Source: Wyeomyia smithii
Lineage: Eukaryota; Arthropoda; Insecta; Diptera; Culicidae
Length of the DNA: 64,000 nt
Assembly: GCF_029784165.1 (NCBI RefSeq)
Contig: NC_073694.1
Location: forward strand, 162,762,342 to 162,826,341
Direction of reading: 5' to 3'
This document shows, piece by piece, positions 52,990 to 63,934 of this stretch. Both the position numbers and the translations under genes were made by a program. Every line of letters begins with the position of its first letter. Within the stretch, counting starts at the first letter, position 1. The notes under the pieces are model-generated. The model saw only the letters and a list, made by a program, of their open reading frames with translations, did not search any database and was not told where the DNA came from.

Positions 52990-54043
52990 TTTTACCATAG
53001 AAAAGCTTATGGAATGCATGTCCAGATTCGGTTTGGTCGACGAAGTAGTCAGTGACAACGGCACACAATTTACAGCCGAAAAATTTCGGCGGTTTCTGAC
53101 AGCCAACGGAATCAAGCATACACTCACAGCGCCGGGTCATCCAGCAACAAACGGTGCTGCGGAAAATTTTGTAAAATCCTTCAAAACATCATTAAAGAAA
53201 TCCCTCCGAAGCAGAAATGGTCGAGCTCTAACAGAAATTATCTGCAACATTTTGATGGGCTACCGTAAATCAAAACATTGCTCGTCACAAGTGGCTCCTG
53301 CGATCGCAATGTTCAACAGAGACATAAAGTCGAGAATGGATCTGGTAAACCCCATGAACAAAACGTGCACAACATCAGACCGCATGAAATTGAATATCGA
53401 ACGAAGCCAAAAAAAACAGATAAAGCAATATAAGGGAGTTAGAGAAGCAGTGTTCAACAGAGGGGAATCGGTGTTTGTTAGAGATTACTCTAATCCGAAC
53501 AAAACTGCCTGGACGAAAGCAGTGGTGCTGCACACAGTGGGTCTAAGAAACTACATAGTAAAGCTTGACGTTTCTGGTAGAACCATCAAGCGTCACACTG
53601 ATCAAATGGTGAAGGATAACACAGCAGTAATAGAGACCTCCGAGCAACTTCAACGTGAACCGAAAGTAAAAGACACTTTCACGAAGGTGCCACCGCAATG
53701 TGACGTGGGTCAGGGATTAGCGAAGACTGAAGAAGTGTCCTACAAAAATATTTTGAGCAATCAATCACAAGAGGATCCGAAAAACAGGAACGGACAGCTT
53801 GTTGCAGTAGAAGAAGAGGTATTAGGGTTCGAGGGAGGTAGTTGGGTCATAAAACCCGAAAACTGTCGAAAGAGAAAACGCAAACAAATCTTTGATACTG
53901 GCTTGTTAGGAAGACCCTTAAAAACGCAAACAAGATCCCAGGTACAAAAAAAAATTAAACGCCATATGTATTTCCTTCACAGAGCTCAGCTTATGAACCA
54001 TCGGAAGAAATGTTTAAACAGAGGATCGAAACAATTATCATGA
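52983..54043 (+). pseudogene. Integrase core and C-terminus (gypsy-type)
   Basis: The shifted frame continues the integrase with the second Asp in VVSDNGTQF and the Glu in GAAENFVKS, followed by a basic C-terminal region of ~200 residues with no chromodomain I can recognise. The first ATG is at 53009, but the open frame begins at the frameshift point. It ends 35 bp before the 3' LTR. Confidence 0.8.
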
Positions 54044-54078
54044 ACAGGTTTGGATAATCAATGAGCCTGTGGTGAGGG

Positions 54079-54199
54079 TGTTCAGTACCCTGTCAGGGGC
54101 CTGGGATAATGGGAGAGAACTGTCAAAAACTCTGTATACCCTATTAGTACAATAAATCATTCTTGCTTCCAAAGTCATACCGAATACACGTTTATTACA
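54079..54199 (+). repeat. 3' LTR of the gypsy-type element
   Basis: 121 bp partner of the 5' LTR, beginning TGTTCAGTACCC and ending TTATTACA. Confidence 0.9.
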
Positions 54200-54204
54200 A
54201 TTTT

Positions 54205-55289
54205 TTTTTTTAGATATATGCAGCAGTGTTCTAGCCGGGAATAAATTGCATCCTGTTTGTTCAGCCGTTCGACTATAACGGCCACTTTTATTACGTAGGA
54301 ACGATGAAAGAGCTCGAAAGCAAGATGGAAGCAGCGTTTTTGGCAAACGACGGGAATTGATGAAAACGATTGTGGATATTTGATAAGATTATTCAACTAC
54401 TGAATAAAACATGAACATCGATGAAGATTATCGATTCTGGCAGCTGTCTCTACACCGGCAAAGCGAAACTCTGCCAATGGTAATCGAGGGGCAATGTTCC
54501 GAGGCACGGTTTTTTGAGTTGTCGACATGCTTCCGAGCTATTATCGACTTCGATTCGATGTCGAAGAGTTATGACAAACAATTGGTTGGCTGTCATTTTC
54601 GAAAGAAAAAAAATAATTTTATATGTTCGGCATGTACCTATTCCTTGTAGAGCGGTGGACAAACACATGCATCATTTAATTTCAAAATGATCTGTTCCTA
54701 GGCTGTGTTTCGCCAAATAGTGTTGTGTAATTTAATCATACTGAGCGACACTTTTCAATCGATTGACTAAAGCCAAACAATTGTACACAAACTCCTCCAG
54801 CACAATCGTCCTCATTGTTTCAGCTGGCCCAAGGCTCGTGTTAGTTGTGCATGAGTCCTACAATTCGTATATTTAGACAAGTGTAGCCATATCAAACTTG
54901 CCTATATCCCTAGCCGGACATTAATTCCGGTCGGCCCTTTTATCGTTCTCTTTTCCGAACCCCACGAGCAACAGCTGGAAGCATCAAACGACGACGGGCC
55001 GGGATCCCCTGTCGCAAACCAACTGTTGCCTCGGAAAACGGGCAACCCCTTTGATGTTTGATTGCTCAAACATTGTGAAATTGTCGGAGACAGTTTCATT
55101 TAAACAGATCACAGCCTGGACTTGTCAGCGTCCCTGCAAATCGATGGAAATTGAGCTTGTTTCTAAATAGAACTCAATTGCTTGAAAGCGTTCCAAGTTA
55201 TATTTGCCAGTATGAGCTTTAAAACAGCGGAGAAAAATAGTCCTTTTCATAAAAAATGCATTTCCTTGACTGCATATACCTTTTTACGC
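54205..55289. other. Unassigned sequence
   Basis: The 79-codon open frame at 54411-54650 (plus) has no recognised domain. Nothing else could be supported. Confidence 0.45.
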
Positions 55290-56922
55290 ATTCATAACTC
55301 ACTTAAAAACCTAAATTAATCCACCTAGCGGTCAGACCCAGCCTTTCTCATTCAAACTTTTATTTGTAAAAATAGATTTACATAAACGCTTCAATCCAAT
55401 AAATGTATGTCACTCTTTAAGTTCTAAAATATTGATGTTGTAATCTATACATATAAAAATGTAGTCCGGTCTGTTTGTCTGTTTGATCCATATAGGCTCG
55501 AAAACTACCGAACCGATCGACGTGAATGCGTAGAAACCAAACATTGACCCTTGACACCATTTTGAATATAAAGACGACCACTGTTAGTTTCTGGAAAACA
55601 ACCAAATAACTAAATACCTCCCAATATGGGTATTTCCGGTGTTAGATTGATGCCAGAAAATTTGCCGAAAATGACCGAATACCACCCAATATGAATATAT
55701 TCAGAATTTGGGCGATGTACAGAAGCCTTAAGTCGAGGATGTTGTCATTTCGATAAAACCAATAAAACCGATAAACCAAACGATTTGTCTTTTGACTTTG
55801 ATCATATCCTATGGCCGATTCGTCGTGCATTTGCAGGCTTTGAACACATCGCAAAGAATCAATGACTTTGGAACGTTCAAATAGTACAAAACCACATTTA
55901 AATTATGTTGAGGCCACATAAATATATCAATCAAAGCAGGTATAGTTTTAAATAGTCTTTGAATTTCTTTTCTTTCCATAACTTTTGAGCCACATATCAA
56001 ATTGTTATGAAGTTTGTTATTTGTAAGTTTGAGAGATGACTCGTTCGTATGACACTAGTTATGTTCAAATAAGTCATGTGAAATAATAGACTTTCATTGT
56101 TTCATTAAAAATTTAATACATAACGGTGGCTTAAGTTCAATTATAATCAAATGAAATGGGAACGTATAGGGCAGCCAAACTTTGAAACCACGTGTTCAAT
56201 CATAATTCATCAGTTAATCCTCAACTAGCCCGCTCATCTGATAATAATATTGATCCAATTGGTTGTGCAGTTTTTGAGATAATGAAGTTTCGTGATTTTC
56301 ACATTTTAGTACTTCACAGACGAAGTTACAGTCCGATTACAGTAAAATTTTATAGGATGTTACGAGGTAGCTAGACTTATTAGTTGACACTAATTTTGTG
56401 GAAATCGGGTCAGCCATCTCTGAGAAAAGTGAGTGAGTTCAAGTAGTCTTTGGAATATGTTCCTTTTCATAGCTGGATTTCACATTTTTAAACTTAACAG
56501 GCAAAGTAATAGTCCGATTGCAAAACAAATCAATAGGGTCTTATGAGGAAACTAGACCTTCCATTTGACACTGATTTTATGAAAATCGGTACAGCCATCT
56601 CTGAGAAACATGAGTGAGATTAAGTAGTCTTCAAAACACGTTTCTTGTCATAACTTTTGAACCACAACTTCAATCTTTATGAAATTCAAAAGTTAAGGGT
56701 AGCCCGTTCATTTGAAATAAATTTTGTTCAAATCAGTTGTGTAGTTTTCGAGATAATGATGTTTCATGATTTTTACATTTTGAAACATAACTTCTAAACT
56801 AAAAATCCGATTACAATGAAATTCAATAGGGTCTTATGGGACAAAGAGACCTTTCATTTGCAATTAATTCCATGAAAATCGGTCCAGCCATCTCTGTGAA
56901 AAGTGAGTTAGAATAAAAATCT

Positions 56923-56973
<51 letters not shown>

Positions 56974-57110
56974 CAGAAATTGCTCAGCTCGTCGAGCTGA
57001 GTCGAGTGATATATGCCATTCGGCCCTTTGGAGCACTTTTATTTGCAAGTTTTGCAAGTGATTGCTATACCTTTCTAGGAGAAAGGCAAAAATGTTAACA
57101 TGCCTTTGAA
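55290..57110. repeat. Old dispersed repeat with internal repetition and (AC)n
   Basis: The segment between about 55975 and 56910 repeats a ~220-240 bp block about four times, imperfectly. Each block ends with a version of AAAATCGGTCCAGCCATCTC followed by GAGAAAAGTGAGTGAG. An (AC)n tract at 56929-56964 follows, then CAGCTCGTCGAGCTGAG and a segment ending CTTTCTAGGAGAAAGGCAAA. That end resembles a very common Aedes repeat terminus. No coding sequence. Confidence 0.6.
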
Positions 57111-57626
57111 ATCACAACTCAAGTAACAAAACTGGTTTTATCAATGTTTTATAGCGCAGTTTTGGCTGTATTAAGCACTATTAAACTATGATAAAACCAA
57201 TTTTGTTATTAGGGAGCCAAAAGTTTGTCCTATAGCTCAAACCGAAAAAAGAAAGATCATAGCTTTTTAATCATTCCTTTGAATTTTGGTGCTCGTAGCT
57301 AACTCAGAAGTGCGTTAAGTCTTCAGAGACAAATGAAGTTTTCGTAAACAAACGTATAAGCGACGAACCCGGCGGGCAGTTACTCTGCGGCTTTTAGACG
57401 CATCTCTATCATTCCTAGGAGCAAAGAAATGATTAAAAGCTCTAATGTTATATTTTTTCCAGTTTGAGTTTTAGGCACGGGAAAAAATGTACTGAGTGAT
57501 GACAGTTTTTTGATGACATCCGAGAGTGTACCTTTATAACAATGTTGGTATTGTCAAAATAAAGACAGCCGACAGAAAAAAACTATTGCGACTATAACGT
57601 TGCCGTCGAGTTCCCTATACACGAAT
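57111..57626. other. Unassigned sequence
   Basis: Nothing recognised. Confidence 0.4.
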
Positions 57627-57932
57627 CACAGACTAACAGACATAACACGTTGAACAAATTTCCAATAAAATCATCGTTTGGATGATTCCAGTACTTTACG
57701 TTAGTAACACTAGCACCATCTGCTGTCGTGTTCGCACTGCGTCATATATTTCGACATCAGCGCCAGCGTTACTGCATGTGTCAAATGGGGAACTACAAAA
57801 TATGTATTAGATTGCATAACAGCGCCCCAGACGACGTTTTCGCGCGATGACTGTTATTCAATTGAAAAATTTGAATTGAACGTTTTTTGTGGCGATGGAG
57901 CTAGGTTCCAGTGTTACGTCTGTTAGTCTGTG
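57627..57932. mobile_element. MITE with CACAGACTAACAGAC ends
   Basis: The 306 bp element has 22 bp inverted ends beginning CACAGACTAACAGAC with one mismatch, and is flanked by CACGAAT at 57620-57626 and 57933-57939. The duplication is 7 bp, or 8 if one mismatch is allowed. No coding sequence. Superfamily uncertain. Confidence 0.85.
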
Positions 57933-57939
57933 CACGAAT

Positions 57940-58822
57940 GTTTTTTTTTTTCTTTACTGTTCACCTTATTCCCATGTCGACGATAGTGTGTATGGTTGTA
58001 TATAACATTTGGTATGCGATACACACATCCTTTAGAGTACAGCCACTCTATTGCCGAGTTTACTTTTCTTTTCACGAAGGCTGTCGGTAAGGTGTCGAGC
58101 AGTCCTTACGCTTCTTCTTCTTCTCACAACCTTTTTTGACAGCCGTCACACGACATCCATAATAGGCAAATAAAAAAAAAGAAGGAAAATGTCTCCGGTT
58201 GATTCGGGCTGTTACCGAAACGCGCTCTATGTCTAATGCGGACACGAACGTCTGTATAAAATACAGCATCTCTCTATTCTACATTCTCAATCCCGAAGAC
58301 ATCCGCCAAATACTGCCGAATCGACACACGGAGTATATTTTTCGTTTCCTTTTGTAATGCTCTGTTGCCAATACGTTCTCAATGTGACTACCAGACTGCC
58401 AGCGCGAATAGATATCACCAACAAACAGCAACAACAAAATATTCCCGCAAGACAGTAAAAGAAGACTGTACCATTAGGATGCCTGGTTTTAGGGCAAATT
58501 TTTTTCCCTTTTTCAACCAGTGTTATGAATATGAGGTTAATGAAGAAAATTAACTTTTGTCTCCTTTAATAGGTGCTTACTTTACTCTTCTGGTGAAACA
58601 TCTCTCGGGGTTTAATCTGCATTACAATGTTACACCAACGCACTCGGTCTATGGCAGCCATGTCCATGTCTCCAGTTTTTTGAGCGTCTTTCACTCCGAA
58701 GATTATATTTCACTTGGTTCAATGACCAAATTTGCTGCGTACCTCTACACCTAGTTCCGACCGAATTCGAGACAAACACAATTTCTGTGGAATTGTTGTC
58801 CGGCAGTCATATAACATGTACC
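57940..58822. other. Unassigned sequence
   Basis: Small open frames at 58072-58269 (minus), 58365-58553 and 58557-58754 (plus) have no recognised domains. Confidence 0.45.
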
Positions 58823-58830
58823 GCTCATTG

Positions 58831-59091
58831 CAGGGATGGGCGATACTGATGAAAGTATCGATACTTTGGAATCGCGATACATCAATAAACTTCGATACCA
58901 GGCAACGAATTATCGACTGAAGGAGTATTGATTATCGATGCTTCGATAGTATCGGTATCAGCCATGCAATTTTTTTTTCAAAAATCATTTAGAAAGTATC
59001 GATACTGGTACTCATTTCTCGCGGTAAGTATCGATGCCAAAATACTCGAAACCACGACCCCTAGTATCGATGCTAGTATCGCCCATCCCTA
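58831..59091. mobile_element. hAT-type MITE rich in TATCGAT motifs
   Basis: The 261 bp element has ends CAGGGATGGGCGATAC and the complement GTATCGCCCATCCCTA (last base changed), flanked by the 8 bp duplication GCTCATTG (58823-58830, 59092-59099). The interior repeats TATCGAT-like words about ten times. No coding sequence. Confidence 0.92.
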
Positions 59092-59139
59092 GCTCATTGT
59101 ACTCTTTCAACTTTTTTAAGCGTAAAGTCCTGCGATCGA

Positions 59140-59350
59140 TAGAATGTGGCGCAGGCGTATGAATATCAAGAGCTGTAGCAGGTATATAAACATAGTGAAG
59201 CCCAATACAACGTGACAGGCTGCAGTGGGCTTAACATGTAGCCGAGAGAGCCATCAAAACTATCCTCAGCATAGAACCATGAAGAGCCCGTAGACTCCGT
59301 GATATGCCTCACACTCGGTTGATGTGCGAGGTGGAAGAAGATGCATGATC
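59140..59350 (+). pseudogene. C-terminal relic of a non-LTR retrotransposon ORF
   Basis: Broken frames match the end of RTE-like or similar ORFs: a segment like AQAYEYQEL, then KTI-SIEP, RARRLRD, and MCEVEEDA, resembling the common ending with Arg-rich RGRPRTRW-type and DEVEEDL motifs. Stops occur every 20-30 codons. It may belong to the same family as the endonuclease relic at 3.4 kb, but nothing links them directly. Confidence 0.5.
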
Positions 59351-61159
59351 AGCTGGTGTACAAGGTGACTTAAGAACGGCTTTTTTTAAGGTGGCGGGGA
59401 AATCTGCAAACAGACACCTGAGAAGAGAACTCAGGGTGTGGGGATGAGACAAGGGGAGAGATGCTGGGGTAGTTACACTCCCCCAGGCACCTACTGGTCG
59501 CTGTCTCGACCCACTAAAACCCCTCCAGCCCTGATCTTCGGTCGTCGGCCGACAAAGTAAAGTAAGTTATGCAATTTCCGTAGTTCGGCAATTACTTCCC
59601 CATTTTGGCAACACTTTCAAATTTTAAACCCGGTGTAAACAATCGTGCGATTTAAGAACCGAATTTAAAGTGTCCAATCACAAAGAAAATCTCGCGAGTG
59701 ATAATAAAAAGGAAACAAAGTGTCACGGTACGCGGATGAACAGAAATTTGAGTGATTAGTGTTGTGTCTTGCCTTGAATAAAAAAATGTATGCGGTGCCG
59801 TTTCCAAAACAAAGAACAATTAAGCACTTCATATCTTACGGGCAGTGTTTTTGTGTGAGTGACATTGGCAAGTGCTATAGAGAAGTGAAAAATTACGGTG
59901 CTATAAAAGTGCCACAGGCCTGAGCATCTGAGCTTATTATGTGCAGGTTTTTTTTTCTTCACAAATAATTATGTACAGGTTGCATTATTAAAGATATGAG
60001 GAATAAGAAGGCTGCATATGATAATAATATTTGAAACATGCTTGGCCATATGTCTGCACTGGGCATTGTGTTTTCATAGTTCACGGACTTTAATGCTCGT
60101 TTCCAAATCAGCCGACTAACAAAAGTCTCACATACAAACTTCGATCATATTAGGCCTACACATATTGGGCGACACCGAAAATCGATATTATTTCGATAAC
60201 CTTTAATCGTTTTTACTGATAACTGGAGTTCGATGTATCGCAATCAATTTAATGTGTGCCACTTTAGTTTTGTTGGTTTCTGTTCATTTCAGTTCTACCA
60301 GAATGGCTAAATTGTTTTCAAGTCATGATTCTAGTCTTTTTCAAGTATTGGCAATATGGCTTCCCAAACATAAAAATATTATATTTACTACAACCAGTGC
60401 TGATAAAAGTCATTTTCCCCAGCGAAATTCTTCGAAAATTACAGCCAATCATTTTCAATTTTCACTTCTAATGATCGCAGCACTCTTTCAGATACACTAG
60501 ATTTTCGTTCTAGTAACGTGCTGTTATACTCAGATGAAATAGATCGCTCGCATCGTTCACGGTTACGGAATAAAATTTGACGACAAATCCAACCAAATGA
60601 TCTTCACTTCAAATCGAAAAAGAAAAACAAATTGTCCACTCAACCAAAATGAACCTCACCGAAACACTTTTTCACTGACACTGACCGATGCCTTGACAAT
60701 CTTCGTTAACTGATAAACTGATTTTGTTGTCTTACTTCCATCGCATGAAATACAATGAGGTGTTTTGACAGTTCACTTCCATGCAAAAAGCGGGAAGAGA
60801 GAACTCTGAAAGGATTGTAAAAAAATAACGTTTAAGGATGCTTTTTTTCAGTTTCACTCAAGAGTGTCAACAAATATCAACCCTGACTACAACATATGAT
60901 TAATAAATAAAATTGTTAAAACATTAATGTGTATAGTATTACTAATGTGTAGTATTACAAAATACGACTGCTACCCCAAACTCGCCGGTTATCAACATCA
61001 GTTGCAGCAAAAAAAATAATTATAATGAGGAAATAAACAAGAAACGATTCAATTATAATCGTGCACCGAGCAACACGAATCGAAAACATCGATACCTTTT
61101 TCAACAATCCGCAGCGATTCTAAATCATCGGATTAATCGCCATAGAATTAGATGGTATG
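59351..61159. other. Unassigned sequence
   Basis: No terminal repeats, RNA genes or domains recognised. Open frames at 59756-59962 (minus) and 60252-60500 (plus) are short and uninformative. Confidence 0.45.
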
Positions 61160-61875
61160 TGAATTAAGCCAGTCCCTCAGGGAATAAATATTAACCGTCT
61201 AGTGCCCAGTGCCGCCTTTAAGCGGTCTTCAGGTAAACCTCTAAAAAGCTTCAATCAATACTTTAAAAAACACAGGCTTACTAATGTGGAAACATTAGAA
61301 AATAAGTCAAACCAAATTATCAATAAGTTCCGACGAAAATCGTTCCAATCCTCAATTACAACGATTATTTCACTTTATAGTCAGTAGAATAGAAGTAAGA
61401 TTAGGTTAACGAAACCTGCTGCAAACCTTACCCTTTTCTCCAACATCCCAGTGATTTCTCGTGGAAGTGCAGAGTTGTTCTCGGCTTCCAATAAAGCGAG
61501 TATCACGTCAACATATTCCTACACACACTCCTTCTTTGACCTGCATTCGGATGCGACCGGCGCTGGTATTGCCTAATATAAAGATTAAGTTCACTAATTT
61601 TTACACATTGAGGATGAATGTTAATCCCAAGCATCATACATTGGTTCTCTGTGTAATTACAGCTGATCTGGCAATAACGGAGTAGCAACCGCGGGCGGTC
61701 AATCATGCTCATGCTCATGCTCAGTAGAATAGAAGTAAGATTAGGTTAAGGTTTATTTTTAAATTCATTTTTTTTACTTGACAAGTAGGTTTACAATTTT
61801 CCTACAATTATATTTACTTAACTTCGGAAGCACACTGCAATCTTCTAATGAAATAAATACACGTATTAGCAAAAA
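61160..61875 (+). pseudogene. 5'-truncated Jockey-type 3' fragment, interrupted
   Basis: The open stretch 61202-61387 ends with a Lys/Arg-rich tail closing in IISLYSQ. It aligns in character with the C-terminus of the intact Jockey ORF2 above (KTKFVHKC...ALISGLY). An AT-rich 3' region with GATTAGGTTAA follows and ends in a short A-run near 61872. A second insertion at 61410-61720 splits it. It is a different, older Jockey subfamily than the copies in U4. Confidence 0.5.
61410..61720 (+). mobile_element. Retroposed insertion with 29 bp target duplication
   Basis: A 29 bp direct repeat ending AAGATTAGGTTAA flanks it (61381-61409 and 61721-61749). The 311 bp insert ends in a short tandem tail of CATGCT units, the style of several non-LTR elements, and resembles the 3' end of an abundant Aedes LINE. 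It is 5'-truncated and has no coding sequence. Confidence 0.6.
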
Positions 61876-63319
61876 CGAGTGAGTGTCCCCTGAGCCGGCA
61901 AGACTTAGCAGTAGCAGTTGGAGGCCCCCTCTGACACTTACACTTCAGTGAAGTGGGGAATAAAATAGACTTAGGACAAGTTTAGGGTAGGTTCAGGGTC
62001 AGATTAAATTTAGATGGTAGGAATTAAGTTAGAGGTAAACGTAAACTTTCTTTCTCTTTAAACAGTTGCAAAAAAAAACCCTGAATTTTACTAGTTGGGA
62101 AACCATATGCCAACGCATGCGCTTCCAACTAACATCAATATGGAGATTGGAAACGAAATTGCCCAACTCCAGAGCCGTTCGCTAGAAGACGTTGCTTCAT
62201 GCTCGGTCAACGTCGTTGATTCTAAAAGGTTTTCCGATGGTGTATCAACTGCTGTGGAGGAAACAGCAATGGAAAGCCATGAAGACTCGACGCAAGTCTA
62301 AGGGACTTTTCATGGCAGAAAATTTTCTATGAGACTTTTGGAGAGGAAGCGGTTCAAAACGTTGCTTGAAGATGAACACGATAGCGAAGAAGCCCGCCTT
62401 CTCGCCATTAGCCCTTCAAAGACCAACCCAAATCAGACAGTCAAGAGACCGAGTCAGATTGACTCCTCCGATTGCAGTGAAAGCAATTCTCGTCTAAAAA
62501 GGAAGAAGGAATGCTAGACTCCTACTGTTACTCGGAACGAGTCAGTAAATAGGCGGATGAAGATGTTAAGATGTAATACCACGGAAAATAGCCCAGTCGA
62601 TAAACCCAAAGCGCCTCCTACCTACAGTGAAGTCCTTAGCTTCAGTTCAAGGTTGGACTAATGCTTGAAGACTATTCCAAGTCTCGACTCTTGACGGCCA
62701 CTAGTAGAAGAATCCATTCTAACCAAAGTCGTTGATCAAAGAAAAGAACAGTTCAAGCCCAAATTCACCAACTGCAAGTTCAGGCCCGGGTTTACGGTGA
62801 TAGAGTGCCAAAACCAGGAAACTGCAGACTGGTTGAAAGGAACAATTCCGAGTATTAAGCCATGTGAAACAGCTGATATGCTAGTTGTTGATAGTGAATC
62901 TATCCCGAGACCAGAAGTTTTAGCTGTCTTCTTTCCCAAAAGTAGCAAAAACGACAACGTAACCATATTGGCTCTGGTTAAAGGGTGTTAAAGCGCAAGC
63001 CCATCAAGAATCAGCTGCAGCTCATTCTGTCAGTAAACGAAGCGTAAGCGTAAAAATCGCTTAAAATCCGAAATAATAATCCGGCGGAAAATCAGGGCTG
63101 GTTAAAATTTTAAAAGCACTAGGTCTGATCCCACGAAAAATACTGTAATAGCCGAAGAAGTTTTACCTTTACAGCCGAGTGATAGGAAAATCCGGCTGAA
63201 ACAGCCTGTTCAAGAGAGAACACTCGAGAGCGAGCAAAACGGGCACTCAAAGGTACCCTTGAATAATCACAGTACACAGAGGGAGCGAAAAAGGCCCCCG
63301 CGATTAAACCAGCACCGAG
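61876..63319 (+). pseudogene. LOA-type non-LTR element: leader and broken ORF1
   Basis: After a leader, fragments of an ORF1 appear at 62095-62301, 62329-62517 and about 62750-62991. The last has the gag-like domain seen in LOA-clade ORF1 proteins (CQNQETADWLKG, IPRPEVLAVFFP). Ser/Lys-rich segments precede it. In-frame stops at 62299, 62515 and 62989 plus frame changes make it non-functional. It would have bound element RNA. Confidence 0.65.
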
Positions 63320-63553
63320 ATGGACGACGAAAACATTAAGTTCATCCAGATGAACTTGCATCTTGCAAATGGGGCTAGCGGGATCCTTTGCCACAGGTTC
63401 ACCAAAGAACACATCCACGTGGCTATTGTCCAAGATCCATGGATGAACAAACATAAAGACTTAGGATTTTCAACAAATACGGGTAAGCTCTGCTTCTGCG
63501 CTCGCACCACAACGAAAGGAAAAGAAAGAAATAGAAGACGGTTATCGCAGTAG
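63320..63553 (+). pseudogene. LOA-type ORF2 start (endonuclease), truncated
   Basis: The frame from 63320 gives the start of a LOA endonuclease: IKFIQMNLHLANGASG, then the Glu/Gln region in IVQDPWMN, and FSTNTGKL. The usual Gln-Glu-Pro-Trp motif has Asp instead of Glu (QDPW). The frame stops at 63553, and no reverse transcriptase follows. Sequence after ~63560 belongs to another element. Confidence 0.7.
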
Positions 63554-63624
63554 AAAGTGAATCTACTGTGGCCACTTACAAGTCTGGCCACGAGTAGCTG
63601 GAAGAAGAGGTATACCACAAATAA

Positions 63625-63900
63625 TCAAAATAATGGTCGTAGTGGTCCTAATCTTACAAAATAAAAATTACGTCCCCACCGGTACTGATTCTTCTTCCAG
63701 CGAGCGTTCTTAAGAGGCCTGAGATCAGGATCACTAATGTTTTGAGCCAAATCAAAAGATTGAGGTAGGAGAAGCAGCTGGAATCTTAATTTACGCAATT
63801 TTACCATTGATTTGTAACATGGAGCATTGTCTTGATAGAACAAAACTTTTTTACTCTACACATGAGGCCGTTTACTGAACTTTCATACACATTCCTTTCA
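63625..63900 (-). pseudogene. Mariner (DD34D-type) transposase relic
   Basis: The minus-strand frame 63843-63625 contains YQDNAPC (second catalytic Asp) and SFDLAQNISDPDL (third Asp region, normally YSPDLAPSDY-like). Only 25 residues separate the two Asp instead of 34, indicating an internal deletion. The next bases upstream show no further open sequence. It is unrelated to the DD37E copy at 9.2-10.5 kb. Confidence 0.7.
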
Positions 63901-63934
63901 TTCTTTTGCGAGATAGTAGATAAACGTTGTTCCG

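Larger units (their letters stand above)
49518..54199 (+). mobile_element. Ty3/gypsy-type LTR retrotransposon, decayed
   Basis: The 4.68 kb element has two 121 bp LTRs and the order gag, protease, reverse transcriptase, RNase H, integrase, which defines Ty3/gypsy. It is flanked by ATTTT at 49513-49517 and 54200-54204. A purine-rich tract (GGTGAGGG) precedes the 3' LTR. Very short LTRs and CCHC knuckles suggest the Mag lineage; that is an inference. No envelope gene is present. The copy carries a MITE in gag, one stop and two frameshifts, so it is not autonomous. Confidence 0.92.

Noticed and set aside
54411..54650. 79-codon open frame after the gypsy-type element
   Set aside because: No similarity recognised and length is within chance expectation; not called a gene.
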